NCBI GenBank assembly: GCA_017990865.1
Contig: JAGNNB010000259.1
Coordinates: 1-5,110, forward strand
Length of the DNA: 5,110 nt
Source: Lysobacteraceae bacterium
GTDB taxonomy: Bacteria > Pseudomonadota > Gammaproteobacteria > Xanthomonadales > Xanthomonadaceae
Direction of reading: 5' to 3'
The translations under genes and the position numbers were made by a program. Of this stretch, positions 1-5,110 are shown piece by piece (the stretch's first letter is position 1; each line of letters opens with the position of its first letter). The notes under the pieces are model-generated. The model had not been told where the DNA came from, made no database searches, and worked only from the letters and a program-made list of their open reading frames with translations.

Positions 1-143
1 TCGTGGCCGAGGAAGTGCTGGCCAAGCACGACGAAACCTACGTGCCGAAGGAAGTCGCCGACAAGATGGGTTTGGCGCACAAGAAGCACAACGTCGCCGA
101 GACGCCGGACGGCGCGGCCGACACCGACGCCAAGACGCGCTGA
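1..143 (+). CDS. ccmE: CcmE heme chaperone, C-terminal part (5'-truncated by window edge)
   Basis: This is the last 46 codons of a CcmE-type periplasmic heme chaperone, reading from base 3 to a TGA at 141-143. CcmE binds heme covalently through a histidine and passes it to the CcmF/CcmH ligation complex. The visible part starts with [18 protein letters not shown], which matches the most conserved block of the family. The histidine encoded at 27-29 and the tyrosine at 39-41 form the HxxxY pair that corresponds to the heme-attaching His130 and the ligand Tyr134 of E. coli CcmE. After this comes a hydrophilic tail ([19 protein letters not shown]), typical of the flexible, poorly conserved C-terminus. 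The N-terminal anchor and beta-barrel lie outside the window. The stop is 6 bases before ccmF. Identity is well supported; only the beginning is missing. Confidence 0.93.
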   Translation, partial: VAEEVLAKHDETYVPKEVADKMGLAHKKHNVAETPDGAADTDAKTR

Positions 144-160
144 CGCCGCATGACGCCGCA
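141..160 (+). repeat. Perfect 10-bp tandem duplication at the ccmE/ccmF junction
   Basis: TGACGCCGCA occurs twice back to back, at 141-150 and 151-160. The first copy carries the ccmE stop codon (TGA, 141-143) and its last base is the A of the ccmF ATG (150-152); the second copy supplies the rest of that start codon and codons 2-4 of ccmF. It may be a small local duplication that created the present intergenic spacing. It is short and may be coincidental. Confidence 0.6.
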
Positions 161-2189
161 TTTTCTCCCCGAACTCGGACAGATCGCGCTGATCCTCGCG
201 CTGGTGGTGGCGCTGCTGCAGACGGTGCTGCCGATGGTCGGCGCGCAGCGCGGCATCGACAGTTGGATGGCGGTCGCGCGACCGGCCGCGTGGATGCAAT
301 TTCTCCTGGTCGGCACGGCGTTCGCGATCCTGACCCATGCGTTCCTGGTTCAGGATTTTTCGGTGCGCTACGTCGCGGCGAACTCCAATTCGCTGTTGCC
401 GCCGATCTACCGCTTCACCGCGGTGTGGGGCGCGCACGAAGGCTCGCTGCTGCTGTGGTCGTTGATCCTGGCGCTGTGGACGGCTGCGGTCGCCGCATTT
501 TCGCGCGCGCTGCCGCAGAAAGTGGTCGCGCGCGTGCTCGGCGCGATGGGATTCGTCTCGCTCGGATTTCTGGGGTTGTTGTTGTTCGCGAGCAATCCAT
601 TCGCGCGCTTGTTGCCCGCCGCCGCCGAAGGACGCGACCTCAACCCGCTGCTGCAAGACCCGGGGATGATCATTCATCCGCCGATGCTGTACATGGGCTA
701 CGTCGGTTTGTCGGTGCCGTTCGCCTTCGCCATCGCGGCGATGCTCGACGGCCGCATCGACACGCGCTGGCTGCGCTGGACGCGGCCGTGGACCAATGTC
801 GCCTGGGCATTCTTGACGCTCGGCATCGCGCTGGGCAGTTGGTGGGCGTATTACGAATTGGGCTGGGGCGGCTGGTGGTTCTGGGACCCGGTCGAAAACG
901 CCAGCTTCATGCCGTGGTTGGTCGGCACCGCGCTGCTGCATTCGCAAGCGGTCACCGAAAAACGCGGCAGCTTCCGCAGTTGGACGCTGCTGCTGGCGAT
1001 CGCCGCGTTCTCGTTGTCGTTGCTCGGCACGTTCCTGGTGCGCTCCGGCGCGATCACCAGCGTCCACGCCTTCGCCGCCGATCCCGGCCGCGGCGTCTAT
1101 ATCCTGATTTTCCTCGCGGCGGTCGTCGGCGGATCGTTGCTGCTGTATGCGCTGCGCGCGCCCGAAGCCTCTTCGGGCGAAGCGAATGCGTCCTCGCAAT
1201 TCTCGCCGGCATCGCGCGAAATGCTCTTGGTGTTCAACAATGTCTTGCTCGCCGCCGCCGCCGCGATGGTGTTGATCGGCACGCTGTATCCGCTGCTGGC
1301 GGATGCGTTGGAGTTGGGCAAGATTTCGGTGGGGCCACCCTACTTCTCGCTGATGTTCGTGGTGCTGATGGCGCCCTTGGTGCTGTTGCTGCCGTTCGGC
1401 CCGTTGACGCGTTGGCGCAGCGACGAGGCATCGCGTCCGCTGAAGGCCATGCTGCCCTGGGCCGCGCTCGCGGTCGTCACCGCGGCTCTCGCCTACGCGC
1501 AGGCGCCGCAGGGCCCCTGGAAAACCGCGGCCGGCGTCGCGGGCGCGCTGTGGGTCGGCGGCGGCACCGCATTATTCGCGCTGCGGCGTTGGCGTAGCGC
1601 CGCGCCCGGCAAACGTTACACGGCGGAGATGGGCGGCATGCTGCTCGCGCATACCGGCGTTGCGGTGTTCCTGATCGGCGTGCTGTTGGTCGAAGCGCAA
1701 TTGCAGCAGCGCGAGATCGCGATGAGGCCGGGGCAGACGTTGACGCTGGGCCGCGACGCGTTCGTGTTCGAAGGCGTCGAGCGCGCGCAAGGTCCGAACT
1801 ACATGGCCAGCCGCGGCACCGTGCGCTTGCTGCGCGACGACACGCTGGTCGCGGTGCTGCATCCGGAGAAACGCGAATACGCCAGCGGCGGCCAAGTGAT
1901 GACCGAAGCCGCGATCCGCCCCGGCGTGGCGCGCGATGTGTTCGTCGCGTTGGGCGAACCGCTCGGCGGCGATGCCTGGGCGGTGCGCGTGCAAATCAAA
2001 CCGTTCATTCGTTGGATTTGGGGCGGCGCGCTGTTGATGGCGCTCGGCGGCTTGTTGGCGGCGACGGATCGACGTTTCCGCAGCGCGCGCGAGCGCCTCG
2101 ACGCGCGCGATTCGGTTCCGGCCTCGGCGCCAACGGCAGCGGCACTCGCACCGACACCGGCTCAAAGCGAAGCGGAGACGACCGCATGA
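150..2189 (+). CDS. ccmF: CcmF, cytochrome c heme lyase subunit
   Basis: A 679-residue polytopic inner-membrane protein (E. coli CcmF is about 647). CcmF takes heme from holo-CcmE and, with CcmH and CcmI, attaches it to CxxCH motifs of apocytochromes in the periplasm. Roughly 15 hydrophobic segments are visible. The periplasmic WWD heme-handling motif lies at residues 231-250, with the core GWGGWWFWDPVEN at 238-250. All four family histidines are present: His176 (in MIIHPPMLYMG), His264 (ALLHSQA), His306 (SVHAFA) and His501 (LLAHTG). They correspond to E. coli His173, His261, His303 and His491. A large periplasmic domain spans about 515-618, followed by a last membrane segment at about 621-637 and an Ala/Pro/Thr-rich tail. 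The start at 150 gives the expected N-terminus (PELGQIALILAL at 7-18). No clear Shine-Dalgarno is visible, so translation may be coupled to ccmE, which ends 6 bases upstream. The TGA overlaps the next ATG. Confidence 0.97.
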   Translation: MTPHFLPELGQIALILALVVALLQTVLPMVGAQRGIDSWMAVARPAAWMQFLLVGTAFAILTHAFLVQDFSVRYVAANSNSLLPPIYRFTAVWGAHEGSLLLWSLILALWTAAVAAFSRALPQKVVARVLGAMGFVSLGFLGLLLFASNPFARLLPAAAEGRDLNPLLQDPGMIIHPPMLYMGYVGLSVPFAFAIAAMLDGRIDTRWLRWTRPWTNVAWAFLTLGIALGSWWAYYELGWGGWWFWDPVENASFMPWLVGTALLHSQAVTEKRGSFRSWTLLLAIAAFSLSLLGTFLVRSGAITSVHAFAADPGRGVYILIFLAAVVGGSLLLYALRAPEASSGEANASSQFSPASREMLLVFNNVLLAAAAAMVLIGTLYPLLADALELGKISVGPPYFSLMFVVLMAPLVLLLPFGPLTRWRSDEASRPLKAMLPWAALAVVTAALAYAQAPQGPWKTAAGVAGALWVGGGTALFALRRWRSAAPGKRYTAEMGGMLLAHTGVAVFLIGVLLVEAQLQQREIAMRPGQTLTLGRDAFVFEGVERAQGPNYMASRGTVRLLRDDTLVAVLHPEKREYASGGQVMTEAAIRPGVARDVFVALGEPLGGDAWAVRVQIKPFIRWIWGGALLMALGGLLAATDRRFRSARERLDARDSVPASAPTAAALAPTPAQSEAETTA

Positions 2190-2725
2190 AACGCTGGCTT
2201 CCTCTGCTCGTCTTCCTCGCGCTGGCGGTGCTGCTCGGCGCGGGCGTTTGGCTCAGCCTCGACGAGAATCGCGATGCCCTGCCCTCGCCGCTGATCGGCA
2301 AGCCCGCACCGAAATTCGCGCTGCCGGCGCTGCACGAGCCCAACCGCATCGTGACTTCCCAGGAATTGCGCGGCGCGCCTTACGTGCTGAATGTGTGGGG
2401 CAGTTGGTGCGTGGAATGCCAGACCGAGCATCCGGTGCTGACGCGCTTCGCCGAAACCAAGCGGGTGCGCGTGATCGGCTACAACTGGAAAGACGAGCGC
2501 GAGGACGCGCTGCGTTGGCTCGAACGTTTCAACAATCCGTATTGGCTGGTGCTGCAGGATATCGAGGGCGGTACCGCCATCGACTTCGGCATCTATGGCG
2601 CACCGGAAACCTTTTTGATCGACGCCGACGGCGTGGTGCGCTGGAAACACGTTGGCGGCATGACCGATGCGATCGTGCGCGACGAACTGCTGCCGGCGCT
2701 GGAAGCGGCGGAACGCGCACGATGA
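2186..2725 (+). CDS. ccmG: CcmG/DsbE, membrane-anchored thiol:disulfide oxidoreductase (first copy)
   Basis: A 179-residue periplasmic thioredoxin tethered by an N-terminal membrane segment (about residues 4-24 after MKRW). In the family it uses electrons from DsbD/CcdA to reduce the apocytochrome CxxCH disulfide or CcmH. Seen in order: the entry motif IGKPAPKFALP (37-47), the redox site WGSWCVECQTEHP with Cys75 and Cys78, the block IGYNWKDE (97-104) that matches the CcmG-type NYKD region, and GAPETFLID with the cis-proline at Pro140. Length and motifs fit ordinary CcmG/DsbE. The start at 2186 overlaps the ccmF stop by 4 bases (ATGA) and has GGAG at 2174-2177, 8 bases upstream. The active-site dipeptide is VE, unlike the PT of E. 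coli. This copy keeps the canonical cis-Pro loop, so it is the better candidate for the standard CcmG role. Confidence 0.95.
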   Translation: MKRWLPLLVFLALAVLLGAGVWLSLDENRDALPSPLIGKPAPKFALPALHEPNRIVTSQELRGAPYVLNVWGSWCVECQTEHPVLTRFAETKRVRVIGYNWKDEREDALRWLERFNNPYWLVLQDIEGGTAIDFGIYGAPETFLIDADGVVRWKHVGGMTDAIVRDELLPALEAAERAR

Positions 2726-2732
2726 CAGGAAC

Positions 2733-2737
2733 AGGAG
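2733..2737 (+). promoter_or_regulatory. Shine-Dalgarno site for the second thioredoxin
   Basis: AGGAG lies 8 bases before the ATG at 2746. It favours that start over the in-frame ATG at 2722, which overlaps the ccmG stop (ATGA) and would add eight residues (MTGTGASR). Confidence 0.6.
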
Positions 2738-2745
2738 CTTCGCGG

Positions 2746-3324
2746 ATGCATCCCAAACTCAAGATCGGGCTGGTGATAACGGCGATGGCCGGCGTATTGG
2801 TCGCGACCGTGCTGATGGCGATGTATTCGATCGGCGAAGCGCAGCGCAAAGTCGAATTCGACGCCCGCGAGAAAAACAGCATCGGCGCCACGATGCCCGA
2901 GTTCTCGCTGCCGGTGCTGGAGCAACCGGGCAAGACCGCGCCGAAAACCGTCTCCAAACGCGATCTGCTCGGGACGGTTTACCTGCTGCACGGCTGGGCG
3001 AGTTGGTGCTTGACCTGTCGCGAAGAGCATCCGGTCTTGATGGCGTTCGCCGAGAAAGCCAAGGTCCGCTTGATCGGCTACAACGTCGACGACGAACCCG
3101 AGCTCGCGCTGCGATGGCTGGCGCGCTACGGCGACCCCTACGAATTCAGCCTCGTGCAGATCGATCAGAGTACGCCGGGCGTGATCCCACTGACCACCAC
3201 GCCGCAATTGATCCTGGTCGACCGCAAAGGCGTCGTGCGTTGGCGGCGCCTCGGCGGTGCCACCATGCCCTTGCTCGAACAGCGCTTGCTGCCGCTGATC
3301 GACACCTTGGAGCGCGAGCGATGA
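2746..3324 (+). CDS. Second CcmG/DsbE-like membrane-anchored thioredoxin
   Basis: A 192-residue protein with a short basic N-terminus (MHPKLK), one membrane segment (about 7-27) and a periplasmic thioredoxin fold. The entry motif is IGATMPEFSLP (46-56) and the redox site is GWASWCLTCREEHP with Cys88 and Cys91. The cis-proline is Pro153 in TTPQLILVD. It is a paralogue of the preceding gene: aligned without gaps, residues 79-132 match residues 66-119 of the first copy at 32 of 54 positions by my count. It differs where CcmG proteins are distinctive: the NWKDE block becomes NVDDE, GAP before the beta-strand becomes TTP, and the linker between membrane and fold is longer. WCLTC is close to the usual CcmG site. 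By location it should serve reduction of apocytochrome or CcmH thiols; which copy serves which partner cannot be read from sequence. Start chosen from the AGGAG at 2733-2737; 2722 is the alternative. The stop overlaps ccmH by 4 bases. Confidence 0.9.
   Translation: MHPKLKIGLVITAMAGVLVATVLMAMYSIGEAQRKVEFDAREKNSIGATMPEFSLPVLEQPGKTAPKTVSKRDLLGTVYLLHGWASWCLTCREEHPVLMAFAEKAKVRLIGYNVDDEPELALRWLARYGDPYEFSLVQIDQSTPGVIPLTTTPQLILVDRKGVVRWRRLGGATMPLLEQRLLPLIDTLERER
3309..3312 (+). promoter_or_regulatory. Shine-Dalgarno-like site supporting the ccmH start at 3321
   Basis: GGAG lies 8 bases before the ATG at 3321, inside the end of the preceding gene. The internal in-frame ATG at 3369 has only GGAAAG 12 bases upstream, so the earlier start is preferred. 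Confidence 0.45.
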
Positions 3325-3872
3325 GCGCATCGACGCGCGCCGTGGCGTTCGGAAAGTCGTTTGCGCGCATGCACGACGCATTGCGACGCGCGCTTCGAAA
3401 CACGCTGAGTCGCGCACCCGGCGTTGCGCTCGCGGCATGCTTGCTGGTCGCATCGCTTTGGAGCGCCGCCGCGATGGCGCAGGCCGAAGGTGATCGCCGA
3501 CCGCCGACTTTCCGCAACGCCGCGGAAGAACGGCGATTCCACGATCTGCTGGTCGAACTGCGCTGCGTGATGTGCCAAAACCAATCCTTGGCCGATTCGG
3601 ACGCGCAAATCGCGCGCGATCTGCGCCGCGAAGTGCTCGACCTGATGCGCGAAGGCCGCAGCGATGCGGAAATCCGCGACTTTCTGGTCGAACGTTACGG
3701 CGAATTCGTACTGTATCGCCCGCGCGTCTCGTCCACGACGTGGCTGCTGTGGTTCGGCCCTGCGCTGGTCGTACTCGGCGGCGCGGTCGTGGCGTTCCGA
3801 TTGAGTCGTCGCGGCGCGCGCAGCGCGGCCTCGTCGCCCGCACCGTCCGACGACGAAGCCCAGGAGTGGTGA
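3321..3872 (+). CDS. ccmH: CcmH, cytochrome c maturation thiol oxidoreductase subunit
   Basis: A 183-residue CcmH protein of the short, unfused type (in E. coli this domain is fused to a CcmI-like part). CcmH works in the periplasm with CcmF and CcmI and handles the thiols of the apocytochrome heme site. The defining motif LRCVMCQNQSLADSDAQIARDLR region is at 80-102, with redox Cys82 and Cys85. It is followed by the helical block EGRSDAEIRDFLVERYGEF (111-129) and LYRPR, all typical of the family. A hydrophobic segment at about 141-159 anchors the C-terminus, and an Ala/Ser/Asp-rich tail follows. The N-terminus holds a secretion signal with hydrophobic core about 34-48 and a plausible cleavage after AMA (residue 53). 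The n-region is long (about 32 residues); starting at Met17 (base 3369) would give a more usual signal peptide. The ATGA overlap and GGAG upstream favour 3321. Confidence 0.95.
   Translation: MSASTRAVAFGKSFARMHDALRRALRNTLSRAPGVALAACLLVASLWSAAAMAQAEGDRRPPTFRNAAEERRFHDLLVELRCVMCQNQSLADSDAQIARDLRREVLDLMREGRSDAEIRDFLVERYGEFVLYRPRVSSTTWLLWFGPALVVLGGAVVAFRLSRRGARSAASSPAPSDDEAQEW
3862..3866 (+). promoter_or_regulatory. Shine-Dalgarno site for ccmI
   Basis: AGGAG lies 5 bases before the ATG at 3872, within the last codons of ccmH. Together with the TGATG stop/start overlap it fixes the ccmI start firmly. Confidence 0.6.
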
Positions 3873-4891
3873 TGCCGCTGTTCGCCATACTGTCCATCGC
3901 GCTGTCCGTCGCCGTCTTCGCCCTCGTGCTGCGGCCGATCTGGCGCGAAAAACCCGGCATCGCCATCGCCGTGTCGCTGGCTTGCGCCGCCGCGTCCTTG
4001 GGCGTCTACCGCTTGGTCGGCACGCCCGCCGCCTTGGATGCGGACAATCTGCGCGCGCCGCAAACCATGGCCGAAGCGGTGGCGATTCTCGAACGCAAAA
4101 TGACGGACGCGCCGGATCGCGATGGCCTGATCCTGCTCGCCGACGCTTACGTGAAACTCGGCAAGGACATCGAAGCCCGCGACACCTGGGAGCGCGCGTT
4201 GTCGATGACGAAGACCGATGCGCCGGTGCAGGCTTCGGAGCTGGTCGCCGCGGCGGAAGCGCGGATGCGCGCGAGCGGCGAACGACGGTTCGACGAACGC
4301 GCGGTGAGCTATCTCGAACGCGCGATCAAACAAGACCCGCAACACCAGCGCGCGCGCTTTTTTCTGGGCCTCACCTTGCGACAGCGCGGCAAAGCCGCGG
4401 ATGCCGCCGCGATGTGGGAACCGCTGCTGGCGCAACTCGACGCCGGCAACGCCAAAACGCTGCGAGAAGAAGTGGACGCCGCGCGCAAGGAGGCGGGGCT
4501 GCCGCCGTTGCCGCCGGCCGCCGAAGCGCCCGCCGCCGCGTCTGCCGCTGGCGTGCGCGTGAAGGTCTCGCTCGATCCCGATTTCGCCGCCCGCGTGCGT
4601 CTGCGCGGCGACGCCACGGTGTTCGTGATCGCGCGCGCACCGAACGGCCCGCCGATGCCGGTCGCGGTCGAAAAACATCCTATGAGCGCGTTGCCGTTGG
4701 ATGTCGTCCTCGACGACGGCGATAGCCCGATGCCGACCGCGAAACTGTCCGCGCTACGCGAAGTGGAACTCATCGCGCGTCTATCCGAAAGCGGCAACGC
4801 GATGCGTCAGGACGGCGATCTGGAATCGAAACCGATACGCGTCGCGCTGCCGGCGAAAGAGCCTGTCGAACTCATTCTCGGCGCGCCGTGA
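3872..4891 (+). CDS. ccmI: CcmI-type apocytochrome c chaperone (TPR and Ig-like domains)
   Basis: A 339-residue membrane protein of the CcmI/CycH family, equivalent to the C-terminal half of E. coli CcmH. CcmI binds the C-terminal helix of apocytochrome c and presents it to CcmF/CcmH. Two hydrophobic segments (about 3-20 and 29-46) are separated only by a basic stretch (RPIWREK). A periplasmic TPR-like region follows, with repeats at about 83-110 (DGLILLADAYVKLGKDIEA) and 142-189 (RARFFLGLTLRQRGKAADAA). An Ala/Pro-rich linker (about 210-226) leads into a beta-rich domain at about 227-337. That domain contains VFVIARAPNGPPMPVAV, DVVLDDGDSPMP, IARLSESGNA and GDLE, the signature blocks of the CycH-type Ig-like domain. 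The loop between the two membrane segments is much shorter than in Rhodobacter-type CcmI, which has a leucine-zipper-containing cytoplasmic loop. The start overlaps the ccmH stop by one base; the stop overlaps the next GTG start. Confidence 0.9.
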   Translation: MPLFAILSIALSVAVFALVLRPIWREKPGIAIAVSLACAAASLGVYRLVGTPAALDADNLRAPQTMAEAVAILERKMTDAPDRDGLILLADAYVKLGKDIEARDTWERALSMTKTDAPVQASELVAAAEARMRASGERRFDERAVSYLERAIKQDPQHQRARFFLGLTLRQRGKAADAAAMWEPLLAQLDAGNAKTLREEVDAARKEAGLPPLPPAAEAPAAASAAGVRVKVSLDPDFAARVRLRGDATVFVIARAPNGPPMPVAVEKHPMSALPLDVVLDDGDSPMPTAKLSALREVELIARLSESGNAMRQDGDLESKPIRVALPAKEPVELILGAP

Positions 4892-5110
4892 GTCCGCCGA
4901 CGACGCCGAAACCCGGGCTTCGAGCCGTACTCGCGCGAACGCTGCAGCGTCGCGCACGGATCGCGCCGTGGCTGCTGCCATTCGTCGCGATCGGTTTCCT
5001 CACGCCATGGCTCGCGCGACTGATGCCGGCGTCCGGCGGCACGCTCGGGTGGGCCTTCGATTTGGCCGCGCATTGGCAAATCCTTTACGCCGTCGCATGG
5101 CTTGCCTTGT
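4888..5110 (+). CDS. Membrane protein, N-terminal part (possible EEP-family protein; 3'-truncated by window edge)
   Basis: An open frame of 74 codons starts with GTG at 4888, overlaps the ccmI stop by 4 bases (GTGA) and runs off the window without a stop. The N-terminus is basic (VLARTLQRRARIAP), then a hydrophobic segment at about 27-45 (PWLLPFVAIGFLTPWLARL), a short polar stretch, and a second hydrophobic segment beginning at about residue 62 after DLAAHWQILY. The pattern of an Asp-Leu-x-x-His-aromatic-x-x-x-Tyr block leading into a membrane helix resembles the N-terminus of membrane-anchored endonuclease/exonuclease/phosphatase proteins of proteobacteria. The catalytic domain would lie beyond the window, so this is a resemblance only. 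No Shine-Dalgarno is visible before the GTG; translation is probably coupled to ccmI. That it is a real gene is likely from codon bias and packing; the function is uncertain. Confidence 0.65.
   Translation, partial: MSPPTTPKPGLRAVLARTLQRRARIAPWLLPFVAIGFLTPWLARLMPASGGTLGWAFDLAAHWQILYAVAWLAL

Noticed and set aside
263..1597. Long plus-strand open frame (444 codons) inside ccmF
   Set aside because: Its translation is Arg/Gly/Ala-rich with no membrane or domain pattern, and it lies wholly within the well-supported ccmF frame. It is a shadow produced by high GC content.
3432..3443. Lipobox-like LAAC (residues 37-40) in the CcmH signal region, suggesting a lipoprotein
   Set aside because: The cysteine sits near the start of the hydrophobic core rather than after it, and a normal signal peptidase I site (AMA, residue 53) follows. 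CcmH is anchored by its C-terminal segment.
2593..3966. Long minus-strand open frame (457 codons) opposite ccmG to ccmI
   Set aside because: It crosses several genes with excellent family motifs on the plus strand, and its product is Arg-rich and featureless. GC-driven absence of stops explains it.
4501..4560. Proline/alanine-rich repeat-like codons (GCC/CCG runs) in ccmI
   Set aside because: This is an ordinary interdomain linker between the TPR and Ig-like regions in GC-rich DNA; no repeat unit of constant length is present.
3695..4678. Minus-strand open frame (327 codons) opposite ccmH and ccmI
   Set aside because: The His/Arg/Gly-rich translation without recognisable domains, and full overlap with the ccmI TPR and Ig-like regions, mark it as a shadow frame.
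1..5110. Search for an undescribed system, mobile element, tRNA or terminator
   Set aside because: Every stretch is occupied by a tightly packed Ccm gene or its coupled neighbour. I saw no inverted repeats with a T-run, no integrase or transposase motifs, no tRNA-like segment and no direct-repeat array.

Overview
The window is a compact, entirely plus-strand stretch of a System I (Ccm) cytochrome c maturation operon from a GC-rich Gram-negative bacterium. The gene order ccmE-ccmF-ccmG-(second ccmG-like)-ccmH-ccmI, the separate ccmH and ccmI genes, the strong G/C bias at third codon positions and the protein texture suggest a gammaproteobacterium of the Xanthomonadales (Lysobacter/Xanthomonas-like). 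That placement is an inference from recall of family sequences, not from a search.

Layout: bases 1-143 hold the C-terminal end of the heme chaperone CcmE, including its heme-attachment histidine. Bases 150-2189 encode CcmF, the large membrane heme lyase subunit, with all four expected histidines and the WWD motif. Bases 2186-2725 encode a membrane-anchored thioredoxin of the CcmG/DsbE type. It is followed at 2746-3324 by a second, clearly homologous membrane-anchored thioredoxin. Bases 3321-3872 encode CcmH (LRCxxCQNQ motif). Bases 3872-4891 encode a CcmI-type protein with two N-terminal membrane segments, TPR-like repeats and a C-terminal Ig-like domain. From 4888 to the window end runs the start of another membrane protein, tentatively an endonuclease/exonuclease/phosphatase (EEP)-family protein.

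The genes are almost seamlessly packed. Four junctions overlap by 1 or 4 bases (ATGA, ATGA, TGATG, GTGA), one gap is 6 bases and one is 20 bases, which points to one transcript with translational coupling. Functionally, CcmE carries heme to the CcmF/H/I ligation complex, CcmG-type thioredoxins and CcmH keep the apocytochrome CxxCH thiols reduced, and CcmI chaperones the apocytochrome.

The most noteworthy point is the tandem pair of CcmG-like thioredoxins with different active sites (WCVEC and WCLTC) and different cis-proline loops, which suggests a division of labour. A second is the very short loop between the two membrane segments of CcmI. I found no mobile element, CRISPR array, RNA gene or internal terminator, and no gene-free stretch longer than 20 bases. 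Overall this is a largely ordinary housekeeping region with a few local peculiarities.
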